Part shown: positions 20,110-30,765 of the stretch, one piece after another
How the letters are laid out: every line of letters begins with the position of its first letter
Numbering within the stretch: the first letter of the stretch is position 1
Assembly: GCA_964456745.1 (NCBI GenBank)
Contig: CAYWBW010000020.1
Coordinates: 1 to 38,726 of the forward strand
Origin: CAYWBW01 sp964456745
GTDB taxonomy: Bacteria; Patescibacteriota; Gracilibacteria; GCA-2401425; JAJOLG01
Direction: 5' to 3'
Length of the DNA: 38,726 nucleotides
Made by a program: the position numbers and the translations under genes
Notes under the pieces: generated by a model
Seen by the model: only the letters and a program-made list of their open reading frames with translations
Told to the model about the DNA's origin: nothing
Database searches by the model: none

Positions 20110-20982
20110 ATGTCTAATTTAAATATTAAAGATTTGCTGGTTAATAATCTTTGAGATGATAAACACTACCTTCTTTGTAGTGATGTAAAATTGTTAGAAA
20201 AAAATAATATTCAATTACATTTTAAATCTAGTGATTTAATAATTTCACTGAATAATATTGAGAAATTTAAAAGCAAATTACTTATAAATAAAAAAATAAA
20301 AAAAGATTTATTATCTGAAAACACATGGTTACTTTCAATGTGAGTAATATTGCTGTTTTGAGATAATATAGATTCTTCGGATATTGTTCTTATTAAGAGA
20401 GATGATAAAGCTAAATTTGATCCAAATTGTTTAACAATGCCTGCAGGAAGACTTGATACCCTTCTTAGTATTTGATGTTATAAAGAATTGTCAGAAGAAC
20501 TTATTAGTTGAAATGATAAGTGTTATTTCTCTTTTTTTAGTGAATTTTTTAATGATAAAAAAATGAGAAATAGCTTAATAAAAATTCAAGAAAATAGAAT
20601 TCATAAATTAAAATTGCCGAAAAAACAAATTAAGGAAGTTGTTTGTAAGTCCATTGATTTAAAGATTTTCTACAAGGTTGATATGTATTATGATTGAAAA
20701 ATGATTGATAGTGTTGATAATATTTTTGTATTTATTGATGAAACAAATAAAACATTAGAATTTAGAAAGGTTTTACTTTCACCAAAACAAAATATTTCAA
20801 ATTTTTTTGACTGAGATTGATATAAAAGAGAGGTTTTATTAGTGAATTTGAAAAATTTAAAAAAATGAAAATTAATATGAAAACATGCTATGTATCCTGA
20901 TTATGATTTACAAAATATTACTTTAAACGGTTTTAAATACTCATTAAGCAATACTTTAAAAGCATTTTTACAATTGTTTTAA
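20110..20982 (+). CDS. Nudix-hydrolase-like protein with a degenerate Nudix box
   Basis: 290 residues. The best clue is MPAGRLD ... CYKELSEEL, which fits the end of a Nudix box (RE-U-x-EE) with Lys for Arg and a segment shortened by about two residues before it; the first Glu of the box is absent. A long N-terminal region with no recognised domain precedes it (WLLSMGVILLFGDN, then IVLIKRDD as the usual strand before the box). Substrate unknown; loss of box residues makes hydrolase activity uncertain. It is divergent from ruvB and overlaps the stop of the convergent dockerin-like gene. Confidence 0.6.
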
Positions 20983-21908
20983 TAACTCATAACAACTTTT
21001 TCTATATATTCAGATATATCTTTTCATGTATATCTATTTGATTTTAGAGATAATCACGAAACAAGATCAGGTCCCCTTTTTCATTCCATCCACTTATATA
21101 ATAAAAGTCAGTCGGTATATGCATCAATTTTTCAATCTCAATTTATATCAAGAATATTTTCTCAAAATATTAAGTTTATATAATTTACAATATCTTCACT
21201 ATTACAACGTTTGCAATTTTTTCAAATAACTCAGTAACTAAGTTGAGATCATCTTTCTCAATAGAGATATCTTTGAATAATTATTCAATCATTTAAAGGG
21301 TTAACTTTTCAATCTCAATCAATGTCAAGAGTGCTTACACTGTTACCTGCCCTATCTGAACAGAAAAATTGAGAATAGTAATCTTCTCCTTTGGTGTTTA
21401 TTTTTGAAACTCATTCACAGTTACTTTTTATTATCACTTCTTTTCAATAATTCTCTTTTATTTGTAATTTACATGTTTTATATCATTCACATTTGTGTCA
21501 ATGTAAGGAGAAACATTGATTTATATCACTAGATCAAAGAAAAATACAGTGCACAGTGTTGTCTGTTTTTATTATTCAAGCTCATTTTATTATATTTATA
21601 ACATTATTAGTGTTTTTCTTTTGTATTGATTTGATTTTTATTAAATAAGGTCTTTTAAAATAATTAAAACTAGATTTATTTTTTTCAATACTGTTAGAAA
21701 ATTCAACATGATAAGCGCTGCCATACCTTTGTTTGTTAGTTGTGGTATCTGTAATTTTATCTTTTCATGGTTTATTTTCTGTATTATTAAAATATTGCTC
21801 AAAAGTAGTTCAAAAACTTTTAAAAGAAAAATTAAAGTTTTCATTAGAATTATTAATAAAAGCAAGTACAATTAGAGTGCTAAATATTAACTTTACTATT
21901 CTTAACAT
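20979..21908 (-). CDS. Secreted protein with a pair of dockerin-like calcium repeats
   Basis: 309 residues with an N-terminal signal peptide (MLRIVKLIFSTLIVLAFINN). The C-terminal 120 residues hold two matching repeats: LDIDGDGKVNPLNDGIIIQR and LDINGDGKIDAYTDGLLLYK, each followed by (Y/W)..G.RG..L. This is the type I dockerin / F-hand calcium loop D-x-(D/N)-G-D-G-x-(I/V)-(D/N) in duplicate. Most loop glycines are UGA. Dockerins bind cohesins; no cohesin was recognised here. Four or more Cys in the middle region (HCIF, QCFS, HKCEGYKTCK) suggest disulfides. Probable surface or secreted role; a plain EF-hand stalk is the alternative. It overlaps the Nudix-like gene tail to tail. Confidence 0.72.
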
Positions 21909-22005
21909 TAAATTTTTTAAATATTAAAACATTATAACACAAAATATATAATAATGTAATAGAAAGTTAACAGAAAGTTGTAACAAAAATATAGGTTTCA
22001 CGTTA

Positions 22006-22011
22006 TATAAT
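22006..22011 (+). promoter_or_regulatory. -10 box of the FecR-domain gene, leaderless promoter
   Basis: TATAAT five bases before the ATG at 22017; the expected transcription start coincides with the start codon. Confidence 0.45.
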
Positions 22012-22016
22012 TAAGA

Positions 22017-23807
22017 ATGGAAAAGTTAACAGAGTTTTTAAAGGGTGTTGAAAAACTTGAACCTTCAAGTTGTTTCACAAGAAATAGTTCAAAAAGATTG
22101 ATGAATCATGTTAATAATTGAACATGAGATTTTTTCATAATTCGCATTTTAAATAAGATAAGCCCTGTAAAAATTTCTTTATATATGAAAAATGATGTAA
22201 GAAACAGGATTCTTGCATTTGTTAAAAAAAGAACTTTTTTAGAGAATTTAAGATATTTTATATCATCTGTTGTTTTAAAATGAATATTGATACCAACACT
22301 TATGGCCTCTTTCTTTTTTGTGTTTATTATTTGAGTAAATACAACTTCTGCAGAATTTGAGTCACAGGTTTTTTTAGTTAAATGAAGAGCACAAATTAAA
22401 CATTTGTGAGGAATTTGGAAAAATATATCTCAAAACGAAATTTTAAATATTTGAGATCGTATAAAAACAGATTCTGATTCACTAGTTGAGATTTATTATT
22501 ATGACAATTCAGTGTCTAGAATTGCAGAGAATTCTGTAGTGTCCATTTCAAGTTTGGCATCAAATCCTTATAAAAATTTACCAACGATTCTAAAGGTAGA
22601 AAATTGAAGAGTGTGGAACAAGGTTATCTCTTCTCTTTCTTTTCAGGTTGAAACAACAGATGCACATATCAGTACACAAAAATGAGTTTTTGATGTAAAA
22701 AAAGATTTGATTACAGAGATTGCCGCAATTTCAAATTCATTAGACGTGAAAATGATTTGAGCAAAAAACATGCTTTTAAGTAAAAGGATATGAGCTTGAT
22801 ATTGAATAAAGACAAGCAGTTTTGAATTAAGTAAGATTAAAAAATGAAGATGGGAGATTGAAAATAATTTAGCAGATAATATATATAAGGACAGGTTGAT
22901 AAGCAAGATTGCTGATAATGCTGTTAATGATGTAAGTATATTGCCAAGTAATAAATTATATTTTGCAAAGAAGAAATTAGAAGATTTGAGTAATGAAAAC
23001 ATAGTTAGTGTAATTAAAAAAAGATTACAGGAGCTGAAAGTTTTAACACTTAATAGTATCTGAGATTTGAGTTTAAAAAATATTAATACAGTAGAAGAGC
23101 TAAAAGTAACACTTAATAGTGATGAAAAAGCTAATTTTATAATCTTTTTAAATAAAGAGCTTTGAAAACTTGGTGTAATTTTACCATGACATAATTTATA
23201 TCAATATAAGTTGTACATTTCATCTTTACTCCTTGAATTGGATGATACATGAGTTTATCAAAAACAAATGGTTTTAGATCGTATCAATGAGGCTCAAGAA
23301 ATAGCATTGTCAACCAATGACACGGATAATTTACTGGTTGCACTGAATCAGTTTTCTAGGATAGTTGTTGATATTGATACAGATATTTGAATAAATAAAC
23401 TAAAAAGTTCTTTAGCGTCTAAAAACGATGTGTTATTTGCATTACAATCTTTAGAAAACTTGGTGGACAAATGAGGAAAGGTTAGTAAAATTGTTCGAAA
23501 GGAAAAAATAAAAATAGCTTATGATATTAAGCAAATAGTAAAAGAAATTGCTCCACAGAAAAATGGTGAATTTATACAATCAACAAATGATACAGCTTAT
23601 TTCGCAAAACAAATTCACGATTTTTTAGATAGAATAAATAGATATAGTTCTGATAAGAGTAGGGAAAATACACTTTATTGGATATTAGAAAATCTTCCAT
23701 GTGATAAAAATAATTTAGAATTTTTATATTCTTTTAGGGAAAAGTTGGATGAAAACCTTGCATCTCTTGTGTCAAAAGCAATTTTGAAAACAATGAGGTG
23801 CGAATAA
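22017..23807 (+). CDS. Membrane-anchored FecR-domain protein
   Basis: 596 residues. About 80 cytoplasmic residues precede one membrane helix (LKGILIPTLMASFFFVFIIG, about 90-110). A FecR-type domain follows (about 120-235): VFLVKGRAQIKHLGG, NEILNIGDRIKTDSDSLVEI, YYDNSVSRIAENSVVSI, LKVENGRVWNKV, FQVETTDAHISTQKG. The rest is a long, mostly helical region without recognised domains. FecR domains sit outside the membrane and in CPR often lie downstream of a short anti-sigma-like helix, suggesting signalling or surface-glycan sensing; no sigma factor gene is adjacent. It is followed closely by the YtxH-like, trmD and small membrane-protein genes on the same strand. Confidence 0.72.
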
Positions 23808-23845
23808 AAAATAAATATACTATTTATTAAATGTTGAAAACATGC

Positions 23846-23851
23846 TATAAT
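23846..23851 (+). promoter_or_regulatory. -10 box of the YtxH-like gene, leaderless promoter
   Basis: TATAAT followed by six bases and then ATG at 23858. This puts the predicted transcription start on the A of the start codon. Confidence 0.5.
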
Positions 23852-23857
23852 GTATGC

Positions 23858-24136
23858 ATGTTTTTTTTAAAGAAAAAAGAAGAGGAAAAGAAGAATAAGT
23901 CAAATCTTGACAAGGTTTTGCTTTGATTTGTTATATGAAGTGCTGTTGCTTGAGTGGTGTGAGCTTGATTAAAAACAGAAAAATGACAACAGATAAAAGA
24001 AGATGTATCTAAAAAATTACAAGAAACTACAGTGAAAGTGCAGGAGTTGTTAGATGAAAGAAAGGCAAAAAAGAAAAGTTGATTTTGGTTTGTGCTTCAT
24101 AATATATTTTTTTGAAAAAATACTAAGAAAAAATAA
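23858..24136 (+). CDS. YtxH-like small membrane protein
   Basis: 92 residues: a charged N-terminus (KKKEEEKKNK), one glycine-zipper membrane helix (VLLGFVIGSAVAGVVGAGLK, five of its glycines UGA) and an amphipathic charged helix (KGQQIKEDVSKKLQETTVKV). This is the YtxH / gas-vesicle-GvpP-like plan, linked to envelope stress in Bacillus. The charged tail could be a coiled coil. trmD starts 11 bp downstream. Confidence 0.7.
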
Positions 24137-24147
24137 GATCTTACTAT

Positions 24148-24813
24148 ATGAGATTTACAATTTTAACAATTTTCCCAGAAGCCTTTTCTTATTTAGATCA
24201 AAGTATTTTAGGCAAGGCACAGGAAAAGTGACTTATTGATATTAAGGTAGTAGATATTAGAAAATACTCAAATGATAAGCATAAAAAAGTAGATAACATA
24301 CCTTATGGATGAGGACAATGAATGGTTATGACATGCCAACCTATTTTTGATGCAATAGAAGATATAAAATCTAGGTCAAAACAAAATAAACACTATGTCA
24401 TATTTGTCAGTCCTTGATCTAATAACTTTTCACAAAACAAGGCATACAAGTTTTCTGAAATGAAAGACACAGAGATTATTATAATATGTTGACGATACGA
24501 ATGAATTGATCAAAGAATTATTGATGAATTGGTTGACGAAGAAATTTCGGTATGACCTTATATACTCTCATGATGAGAGCTTCCAGCAATGTTGATTGTA
24601 GACAGTGTGGCAAGATTGATCGATTGAGTAATTTGAAAAGAAGAGAGCCATATGGAGGAAACATATTCTGCTAAACTTGATTGAAAGAAGGAGTTTCCAT
24701 ATTATACAAGACCACAGGATTTTAAGTGATTAACGGTTCCAGAAGTACTTTTATGATGAGATCATAAGAAAATTGAGCAATGGAAAAAGAAAATGTTAAG
24801 AGATTGTTATTAA
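24148..24813 (+). CDS. trmD: tRNA (guanine-N1-)-methyltransferase TrmD
   Basis: 221-residue SPOUT enzyme that methylates G37 next to the anticodon, preventing frameshifts. All motifs are present: ILTIFPEAF, IPYGGGQGMVM (three glycines of the run, two UGA), VSPGSNNFSQ, the knot ICGRYEGIDQRIID, and SVGPYILSGGELPAM. C-terminal helical domain with YYTRPQDFKGLTVPEVLLGG. Normally trmD sits with rpsP, rimM and rplS; here it follows a YtxH-like gene and precedes a small membrane-protein gene by 3 bp. Confidence 0.97.
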
Positions 24814-24816
24814 TTT

Positions 24817-25323
24817 ATGGATAAATCTTTAATACCATCAGTAAAGAAACAAGCTTTAGTTTTAGAGAAGCTTATTAATAATTTTTTTTCTTGAATAGAT
24901 TCTCATGTCGAGCTAATGCTTGAACTAGCTGGTGAACTAGATTTTAAAGAAATTAAATCTACAGCTATTTATTTAGATCAATATTGATATATTGATTTAT
25001 TGGAAACAGGTAAGCTTAACGAGATTTATGCAAAAGTATCAAAACAATGAATCGCTTATTATGAGGAAATGTTTAAGGATAAACATTATAATAAACTGCC
25101 AGCTAAAACATCTGTCAAATTGGAAAATATTGCTAGCGTTTTTAAAAATTTTAAAAGTATCACTGTTTGAATTATTGCTATTTTGACACTTTTTTGAATA
25201 TCGTCATGAACAATTGAAGATTTTTTTAAATCTTACTGAGTAAATATTACTTTAGACCAGGGTATTGATAAAAATACTACAGTTACATGAAATGATTGAA
25301 ATATTATTAATGATAAACCTTAA
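24817..25323 (+). CDS. Hypothetical protein with helical N-terminus and one membrane helix
   Basis: 168 residues, unrecognised. The first 100 residues are helical and might form a winged helix (MLELAGELDFKEIKSTAIY). Then comes one membrane segment (SITVGIIAILTLFGISSG, about 122-139) and a short, probably external tail rich in Asp, Asn and Gly. It starts 3 bp after trmD, so it is almost surely co-transcribed. Its 3' end overlaps the convergent dciA-like gene by 17 bp. Confidence 0.6.
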
Positions 25324-25597
25324 TATTAAAGAATGATTTATCAGGGAAGTCATTTTTAATAAGTTCTAGTAAGTCTTGTGATGATAATTGAATTTGTTGA
25401 GCCCAAACAGCAGAATTACATTTGACGTACAGAATGCTGTTTTGAAATTTTTCAGCATCAGCATTTTTTAAAACATTGTCTCAAAAAAAGTCCACCATAT
25501 GTTTTCTTGCTCTGTAGATTACGGTGAGAGCAAAGGCAGAATCCGTAAGATTGTATTTAGATAAAGATTTTCAAAGAATGTTTCAAATTTTTTGCAT
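25307..25597 (-). CDS. DciA-like protein (DUF721)
   Basis: 96 residues matching the DUF721 core: an N-terminal MQKIGNILGKSLSKYNL and the strand-helix LYVKCNSAVWAQQIQL (the family pattern L.v.v.s..wa.eL...), then LLELIKNDFPD and a last strand. Members with this domain load or regulate the DnaB helicase (DciA). A TATAAG box lies about 9 bases before the ATG, another near-leaderless start. Convergent overlap with the previous gene. Confidence 0.75.
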
Positions 25598-25689
25598 AAT
25601 TGTATGCTTATATTTACTTAATTTATAATAATACTAATCTAGCGTAGATCTTTGTTTTGGCAAATCTAATTGTTTAATCTTAATAATTT

Positions 25690-26229
25690 ATGCAAACACT
25701 AGAAAAGTTTCATGATTCAATTAAAAATTGCAAATTATGTAATTTGCATAAAAATAGGACCCAGGTGGTCGCATGAAACTGAGATCCCAATGCTAGCATT
25801 GTTTTTATATGAGAATGACCTTGAAAAAATGAAGACATCAAATGATTACCATTTATATGAGCAGCTTGAAAGTTTTTAGATGAAATGTTAGATTGAATAT
25901 GACTTAGTAGACAGAATGTATTTATTGCAAACACAGTTAAGTGCAGACCCCCAAATAATAGGGATCCAAAACTAGAAGAAATCGAAGCATGTTTTCCATA
26001 TTTAGAAGAGCAATTAAAGATAATTTCACCAAAAATCATTGTAACACTTTGAAAATTTGCACTAAATTTATTTTTTCCTGAGAAAAAAATATCAGAGTCT
26101 CATTGAAAAATATTTATTAAATGAGATTTAAAAATACTTTCTCTTTACCATCCGGCAGCAGCTCTGTATAATTGAAGCAAGAGACTAGTGTTATTTGAAG
26201 ATTTCCAAATATTGAAAGAATTTATTTAA
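25690..26229 (+). CDS. Uracil-DNA glycosylase, family 4-like (iron-sulfur)
   Basis: 179 residues. Motif A is FIGEGPGKNEDI followed by PFIGAAGKFLDEML, and motif B is LYHPAAALYN, as in UDGa/UDGb enzymes that remove uracil from DNA. Four cysteines are placed as in the 4Fe-4S family 4 enzymes: CKLC near the N-terminus, then VKCRPPNNRD and EEIEACFPYL. Eleven or more UGA codons fall at glycines of these motifs. Slightly shorter than typical, but complete. The next gene starts 26 bp downstream on the same strand. Confidence 0.92.
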
Positions 26230-26255
26230 AAATTAAATTATTATAAAATTAGGCA

Positions 26256-26813
26256 ATGAACAAGACAAGATTACAATTTTTAAAGAAATTAAAGAAGTTT
26301 TGACTAGAGACAAGTGTTCCAAATATTTCAGAAACTAATGGTAAGTTTTTAAATTTTCTTGTAAAGAAAGTATGATCAAAGGCGTGATTAGAAATCGGAT
26401 CTGCTAATTGATATTCAACAATTTGGCTTTGAGATGCTTTTGAAGAAAATGGATGAAAATTGCTTTCTTATGAAATTTGAAAAGCATCATTTGAGCGGGC
26501 TGTAAAAAACATTAAGAGTGCATGATTAGATAGTGTGGTTAAGTTAAGAATGGAAGATTTTTTAAAAAGCAATTTATGAGACGACTTATTTGATTTTGTT
26601 TTCATAGATGCGAGAAAATCTCAATATTTAGATTATATTAACAGAATTACGCCTTTCTTGAAAGCTGGTGCAATAATTATATTTGACGATGTTATTAAGC
26701 TGGAGTACAAGATGAAGAATCTTTTTAAGTTTCTAGACAAACAAAAGAAATTCAATTTTTTTACAATTCCTATTGATAAAGATGATGGGGTTATGGTTTT
26801 AACAATGAATTAA
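26256..26813 (+). CDS. SAM-dependent O-methyltransferase
   Basis: 185 residues of the COMT / class I methyltransferase family (PF01596-like). SAM-binding motif I is LEIGSANGYSTIWLGDA, the acidic loop is LLSYEIGKASFERAVKNI, and the metal/catalytic region is FDFVFIDARKSQYLDYI ... IIIFDDV. The family uses Mg2+ and methylates catechol-like hydroxyls, but the substrate cannot be inferred. It lies between the uracil-DNA glycosylase and rpmE. Confidence 0.88.
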
Positions 26814-26940
26814 AAATATAAAATAAAAATTATCCTATAATTTATTTAGATAGCACTTTGCTTAGATAACCCTTTGCTCTTGACCTTTGTAAAAAAATAT
26901 ATAAGATCTATAAGCTTTTTAGAAAGTAAATTTAAGATTT

Positions 26941-27168
26941 ATGCAAAAATGAATACATCCTACAATACATAAAACCAAGGTTTCTTGTACATGCTGAGCT
27001 AAGTTTGAGTTAAGAACAACATTGGAAACAATGAAGGTTGAGACTTGTGCAAAATGTCATACTCATTTTACATGAATTAAAAGAGAAGATAATAAGGCTT
27101 CAAGGGTTGCTAAGTTTAGAGAAAGGCAGGCGGTTGCTCAGAAGGTGGAGGAAAAGGAGGTTGTTTAG
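26941..27168 (+). CDS. rpmE: 50S ribosomal protein L31
   Basis: 75 residues. Start MQKGIHPTIHKTKVSCTCG matches the L31 opening MK.gIHP, and the four zinc cysteines (CTCG ... CAKCHTHFTG) are present, so this is the C+ form. A basic tail rich in Lys and Glu follows. TTGACC at 26880-26885 with TATA-like boxes downstream suggests its own promoter in the 127-bp gap, although the spacing is not ideal. Confidence 0.95.
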
Positions 27169-27174
27169 ATATTA

Positions 27175-27897
27175 TTAGCACCATATTAGATTGCGTTTTT
27201 TATACTTACCTTTTTCTAACCGTATCGTAATGTCAGATTGAACATTTGTTAATTCTGAATTAGTTTCAATAGTTTTTAAAGTCTCTTTAAGTATCGTATC
27301 AATATTTCTAACTAATATTAGATTAGCACCTCTTTTCATTGTGTTTCAATAAATAAGTCTTCTAATTACAATGTCTAAACTAAGATTTGGTTTTACAGTT
27401 ACGTCAAATTTATTTGCTTCTTGTGTAAGTTTTAATATTAAGAGAGAAATTATTTGTTTGTCACCATTTTCTAAAATTTTATTTTCATTATCTATGATTG
27501 ACATTTCAAAAATAAAATACTCATTGTTTATTAGATTGTTTAATATTAAGTCTAGGTCTAATAAGGTTTGGAACATTTCTTTTTCACCTTGTCATGCACA
27601 TAGTATTATATGACTTATATCAACTAAGGATTTTTTCTCAATACCATTAATTGATCTATCAATACTTTTAAGACTAGTTATTAATTCACGTTTAGCTTTT
27701 TTAATATAATTACTTCGTTCATAATCTCACAATTCAAGTATTCATATGTTATTTATGATTGATTCTTGTAATTGTTGAACATTAAGTTCGAATTGGTCAG
27801 TATAATCATATTCTGGCTTTTCTTTAACGTCATGATGTGCTTCTTGAATAGAAAAACAAAGAAATTGATCAAAGGCTTCAGTGCTTCAGTTGGGCAT
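27175..27897 (-). CDS. Hypothetical protein, 240 residues
   Basis: Unrecognised, predicted soluble and largely helical with a mixed alpha/beta second half (ANKFDVTVKPNLSLDIVIRR). Unusually few UGA codons (about five), and glycine-poor. Clean ATG and normal codon usage on the minus strand; the opposite-strand ORFs in the same place are shadows. It ends 6 bp from rpmE tail to tail. A TATAAT box lies about 16 bases before the ATG. The upstream gap 27898-28014 is AT-rich with nothing else seen. Confidence 0.7.
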
Positions 27898-28014
27898 TAT
27901 AATTTTTTAATTTATTATATTAATAATATACACAATATATCCAATTTGTCAAATAATGTTGATTAAATAGGTTTTTTAATTAACATATTCTTAATTAAAT
28001 TTAAACTAATTTAA

Positions 28015-29322
28015 ATGAACATTTTAGATATACTCAAATCCTACAAGCTAAAAAACATAAGCATATGAGTCCTTGGATGACACTCAGCTCTTGATGTTTG
28101 TACATGAGCTAAAAAATATGGATTTAAAACAGTATGCGTTGCAAAAAAATGAAGAGATTTGCCTTATTCAAAATATTACAAGGTTAGAGGTGATAAGTGA
28201 TGTATTGATGAGTGTATTGTTGTAGATCAGTGGAGTGATTTATTAAAAAATGAGACGCAAGACAAGCTTAGAAAATTAAATACAATATTTATTCATAGTA
28301 GATATTTTTGGGTTTATTTTGATTTTAAGCAAATTGAAGACAATTTTCGTATTCCAATTTTTGGATCAAGAGGTCTTTTAAAACTTGAAGAGAGAGATGT
28401 GGAAAAAAATCAATATTATTTGCTTGAGAAAGCGTGAATTAGAATTCCTAAAATATGGAAGGTGCCAGCCTTAGAGGTTGATGAATTGTGAGAGCTTAAA
28501 ATTGTTGATAAAATTTTCTTAAATTCACAGAACAGATATCGCAAATTGTGTAATGAACATGTGTATCTTAATAATGGAGTTAAAAGAGAAAACAAAAATA
28601 CTAAGCAGTGTTTGATAAAATTTAAAAAGAAAAAAGATGAGCTAATACAATATGCAAAAGAACACTGATTAATTGAGCGTTTGTCTTTAACCAAAGTAAA
28701 CAATGCAACAAGAACATACGAAAGAGAAAACTTTGTAGCTTGATCATGGGATGAGTGGATCAAGATAGCTAATGAAAAAATAATTAATGGTAGAATCACT
28801 TTGGATGCTTTGCAAAACTCAGTTATAGAAGAATTTGTTCTATGAGCTCAAATTAATTTTAATTTTTTCTATTCAAATTTAACTTGAGAGTTAGAGCTTT
28901 TATGAACTGATACTAGAAGACAAACAAGTCTGGATTGATTGCTGAGATTGCCTGCAAATGAACAAAAGAAAATTCCAGATTATAAGCCTTATCATATTGA
29001 AACATGACACATTGCAGTCACATGCAAGGAGTCTTTGTTAGAAAAAGCTTTTAAGGCAGGTGAGGATTTTGTAGCATCTTGCAAAAAAAATGCTCAAGAA
29101 TTGATTTGACCCTTTGCTCTTCAGTGAGCTATTGAAACAGATTGAAAGAAAGAAGAACTTGTAGTATTTGATGTATCTATGAGAATACCATGAAGTCCGT
29201 GAATATGAGCTACCCCCTATTCTTGATATTTGTTCTGAAGATCAGTGTCTATGTGAGAAAGAGTTGCTATGGAAATTAAAGATGCTCTTGATGCTTGAAA
29301 GATTGAAGATATTTTGACATAA
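28015..29322 (+). CDS. purP: Archaeal-type FAICAR synthetase PurP
   Basis: 435 residues, longer than typical archaeal PurP. It ligates formate to AICAR with ATP to give FAICAR, the step bacteria usually do with folate-dependent PurH. Seen: an N-terminal ISIGVLGGHSALDVCTGAKK, HSRYFWVYFDF and IPIFGSRGLLKLEERD, the ATP-grasp middle (VIEEFVLGAQINFNFFYS, GTDTRRQTS), and the very characteristic C-terminus RIPGSPGIGATPYSGYL ... GERVAMEIKDAL. The extra length lies in the middle domain (about 150-260). purB follows one gene downstream and makes the substrate. In archaea PurP is common; in a CPR bacterium it suggests transfer. Closely related to the PurP-like family, so identity is firm but substrate is inferred. 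Confidence 0.88.
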
Positions 29323-29335
29323 AATTAATTAATAA

Positions 29336-30703
29336 ATTATTAAAAACCTAAATTTTAACCTCGGTATCGCAAGAATATTTTCAGATTTTATTGCTGTAAA
29401 TTTGGCTTGGGTTTTATGATATTATCTTAGATTAAATTTAGATTTAATTTCATTTATAAAGATAGAAACTGATATAATATTGCCAAAAATCGGGTTTTTA
29501 ATTCCATTTTTTATATTTTCCTCAATTGCGTATATTTTAATTGCGATGTTTAAATGACTTTATAAATTTGAAATAATATATTCTTATATTGGAGAATTTA
29601 TTCGTATTTGTTTACTGGTTGCACTTTGGTGACTTTTAATTGTTGCTTTTTATGCAATTTGGAAACATCAACTTTTCTTTTCTAGAATATTGCTTTTTTC
29701 AGTACTTTTTTTAGCAATAGTCTTTTTGTCATTTTTTAGATATTTGCTTAGACTTTTTGAAAAAAAATTATTAAAAAAATGAATCTGAGCACAGGCAATT
29801 TTTATCATTTGAGAGTGAGATATATTTGAAAGAATAAAAAAATCACTTGAGGATTTGGCTCAGTATAAACTTAAATGACATGCTAATATTTTTTCTGAAC
29901 ATCTTGATTATAGTGAAATAGATAGGATTTGGTATTTGTGACAAAATGAGTCTGAAAAAAATAAAATCGTAAATCATTGTCAAATTAATCAGATATGATT
30001 TAGCTTTGTAGCAGGTACCAAGTGAATATTGATTTCTAGACTTAGAACTTCCACGATTGACAAATTTCCATTACTTACTATTGAATCAACACCAATTTAT
30101 GGTTGGTGAAAATTCTTTAAAAGAAGCGCTGATGTTACTGTTTCAAGTTTATTACTTTTGTTTTTAATTCCATTTTTTATTATTATTTCAATATTGATTA
30201 AAATAGATTCTAAATGATCAATATTTTATTCGTCAAAAAGAGTTTGAAAAAATTGAGTTTTATTTGATATGTTTAAATTTAGATCAATGGTTGCAAATGC
30301 AGATAGTTTGAAAAAAGAATTATGAGAAAAGAATCAAAGGAAATGACCTTTGTTTAAAATAAAAAATGATCCAAGAATTACTAAATTTTGAAAATTATTG
30401 AGAAGATTTTCTGTTGATGAGTTACCACAAATATGGAATGTTTTAAAATGACAAATGTCTTTTGTTGGACCAAGGGCTCATTTACCACAAGAAGTAAAAA
30501 ACTACAGTCCTCTTCAGAGAAGGGTTCTTACTATTGAGCCATGAATCACATGACTTGCCCAAATCAATTGAAGGTCAAATCTCGATTTTGAAGAAGAGAT
30601 AAGACTTGATTTGCAGTACATAGTACACTGGTCTATGCTTCTTGATCTCCAGATAATGATTCAGACACCTTTTGTACTTCTTAAGTGAGATGGGGCGGAC
30701 TAA
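29336..30703 (+). CDS. Polyprenyl-phosphate sugar phosphotransferase (WbaP/WcaJ-like)
   Basis: About 455 residues. N-terminal half has four to five membrane helices, then a variable domain. The C-terminal PF02397 domain has KRSADVTVSSLLLL, SSKRVGKNGVLFDMFKFRSM, DPRITKFGKLLRRFSVDELP and GQMSFVGPRAHLP, ending near PGITGLAQINGR. It moves a sugar-1-phosphate from UDP-sugar to undecaprenyl phosphate, starting glycan assembly. The frame is open from 29336, right after a TAA, but contains no ATG, GTG or TTG until deep in the first membrane helix; ATT at 29336 or 29339 is the likely start. It begins 13 bp after purP. Confidence 0.85.
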
Positions 30704-30713
30704 GCTCCATGGT

Positions 30714-30754
30714 TTGACATTGGTTGATATTATAACTAAATTGTTTATATCAAC
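30714..30754 (+). promoter_or_regulatory. Possible purB promoter with an overlapping hairpin
   Basis: TTGACA (30714-30719) with TAAATT 17 bp downstream. An 8-bp inverted repeat GTTGATAT (30723-30730) / ATATCAAC (30747-30754) overlaps it and may be an operator or a weak terminator of the previous gene. Confidence 0.3.
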
Positions 30755-30765
30755 TTTGAGATAAA

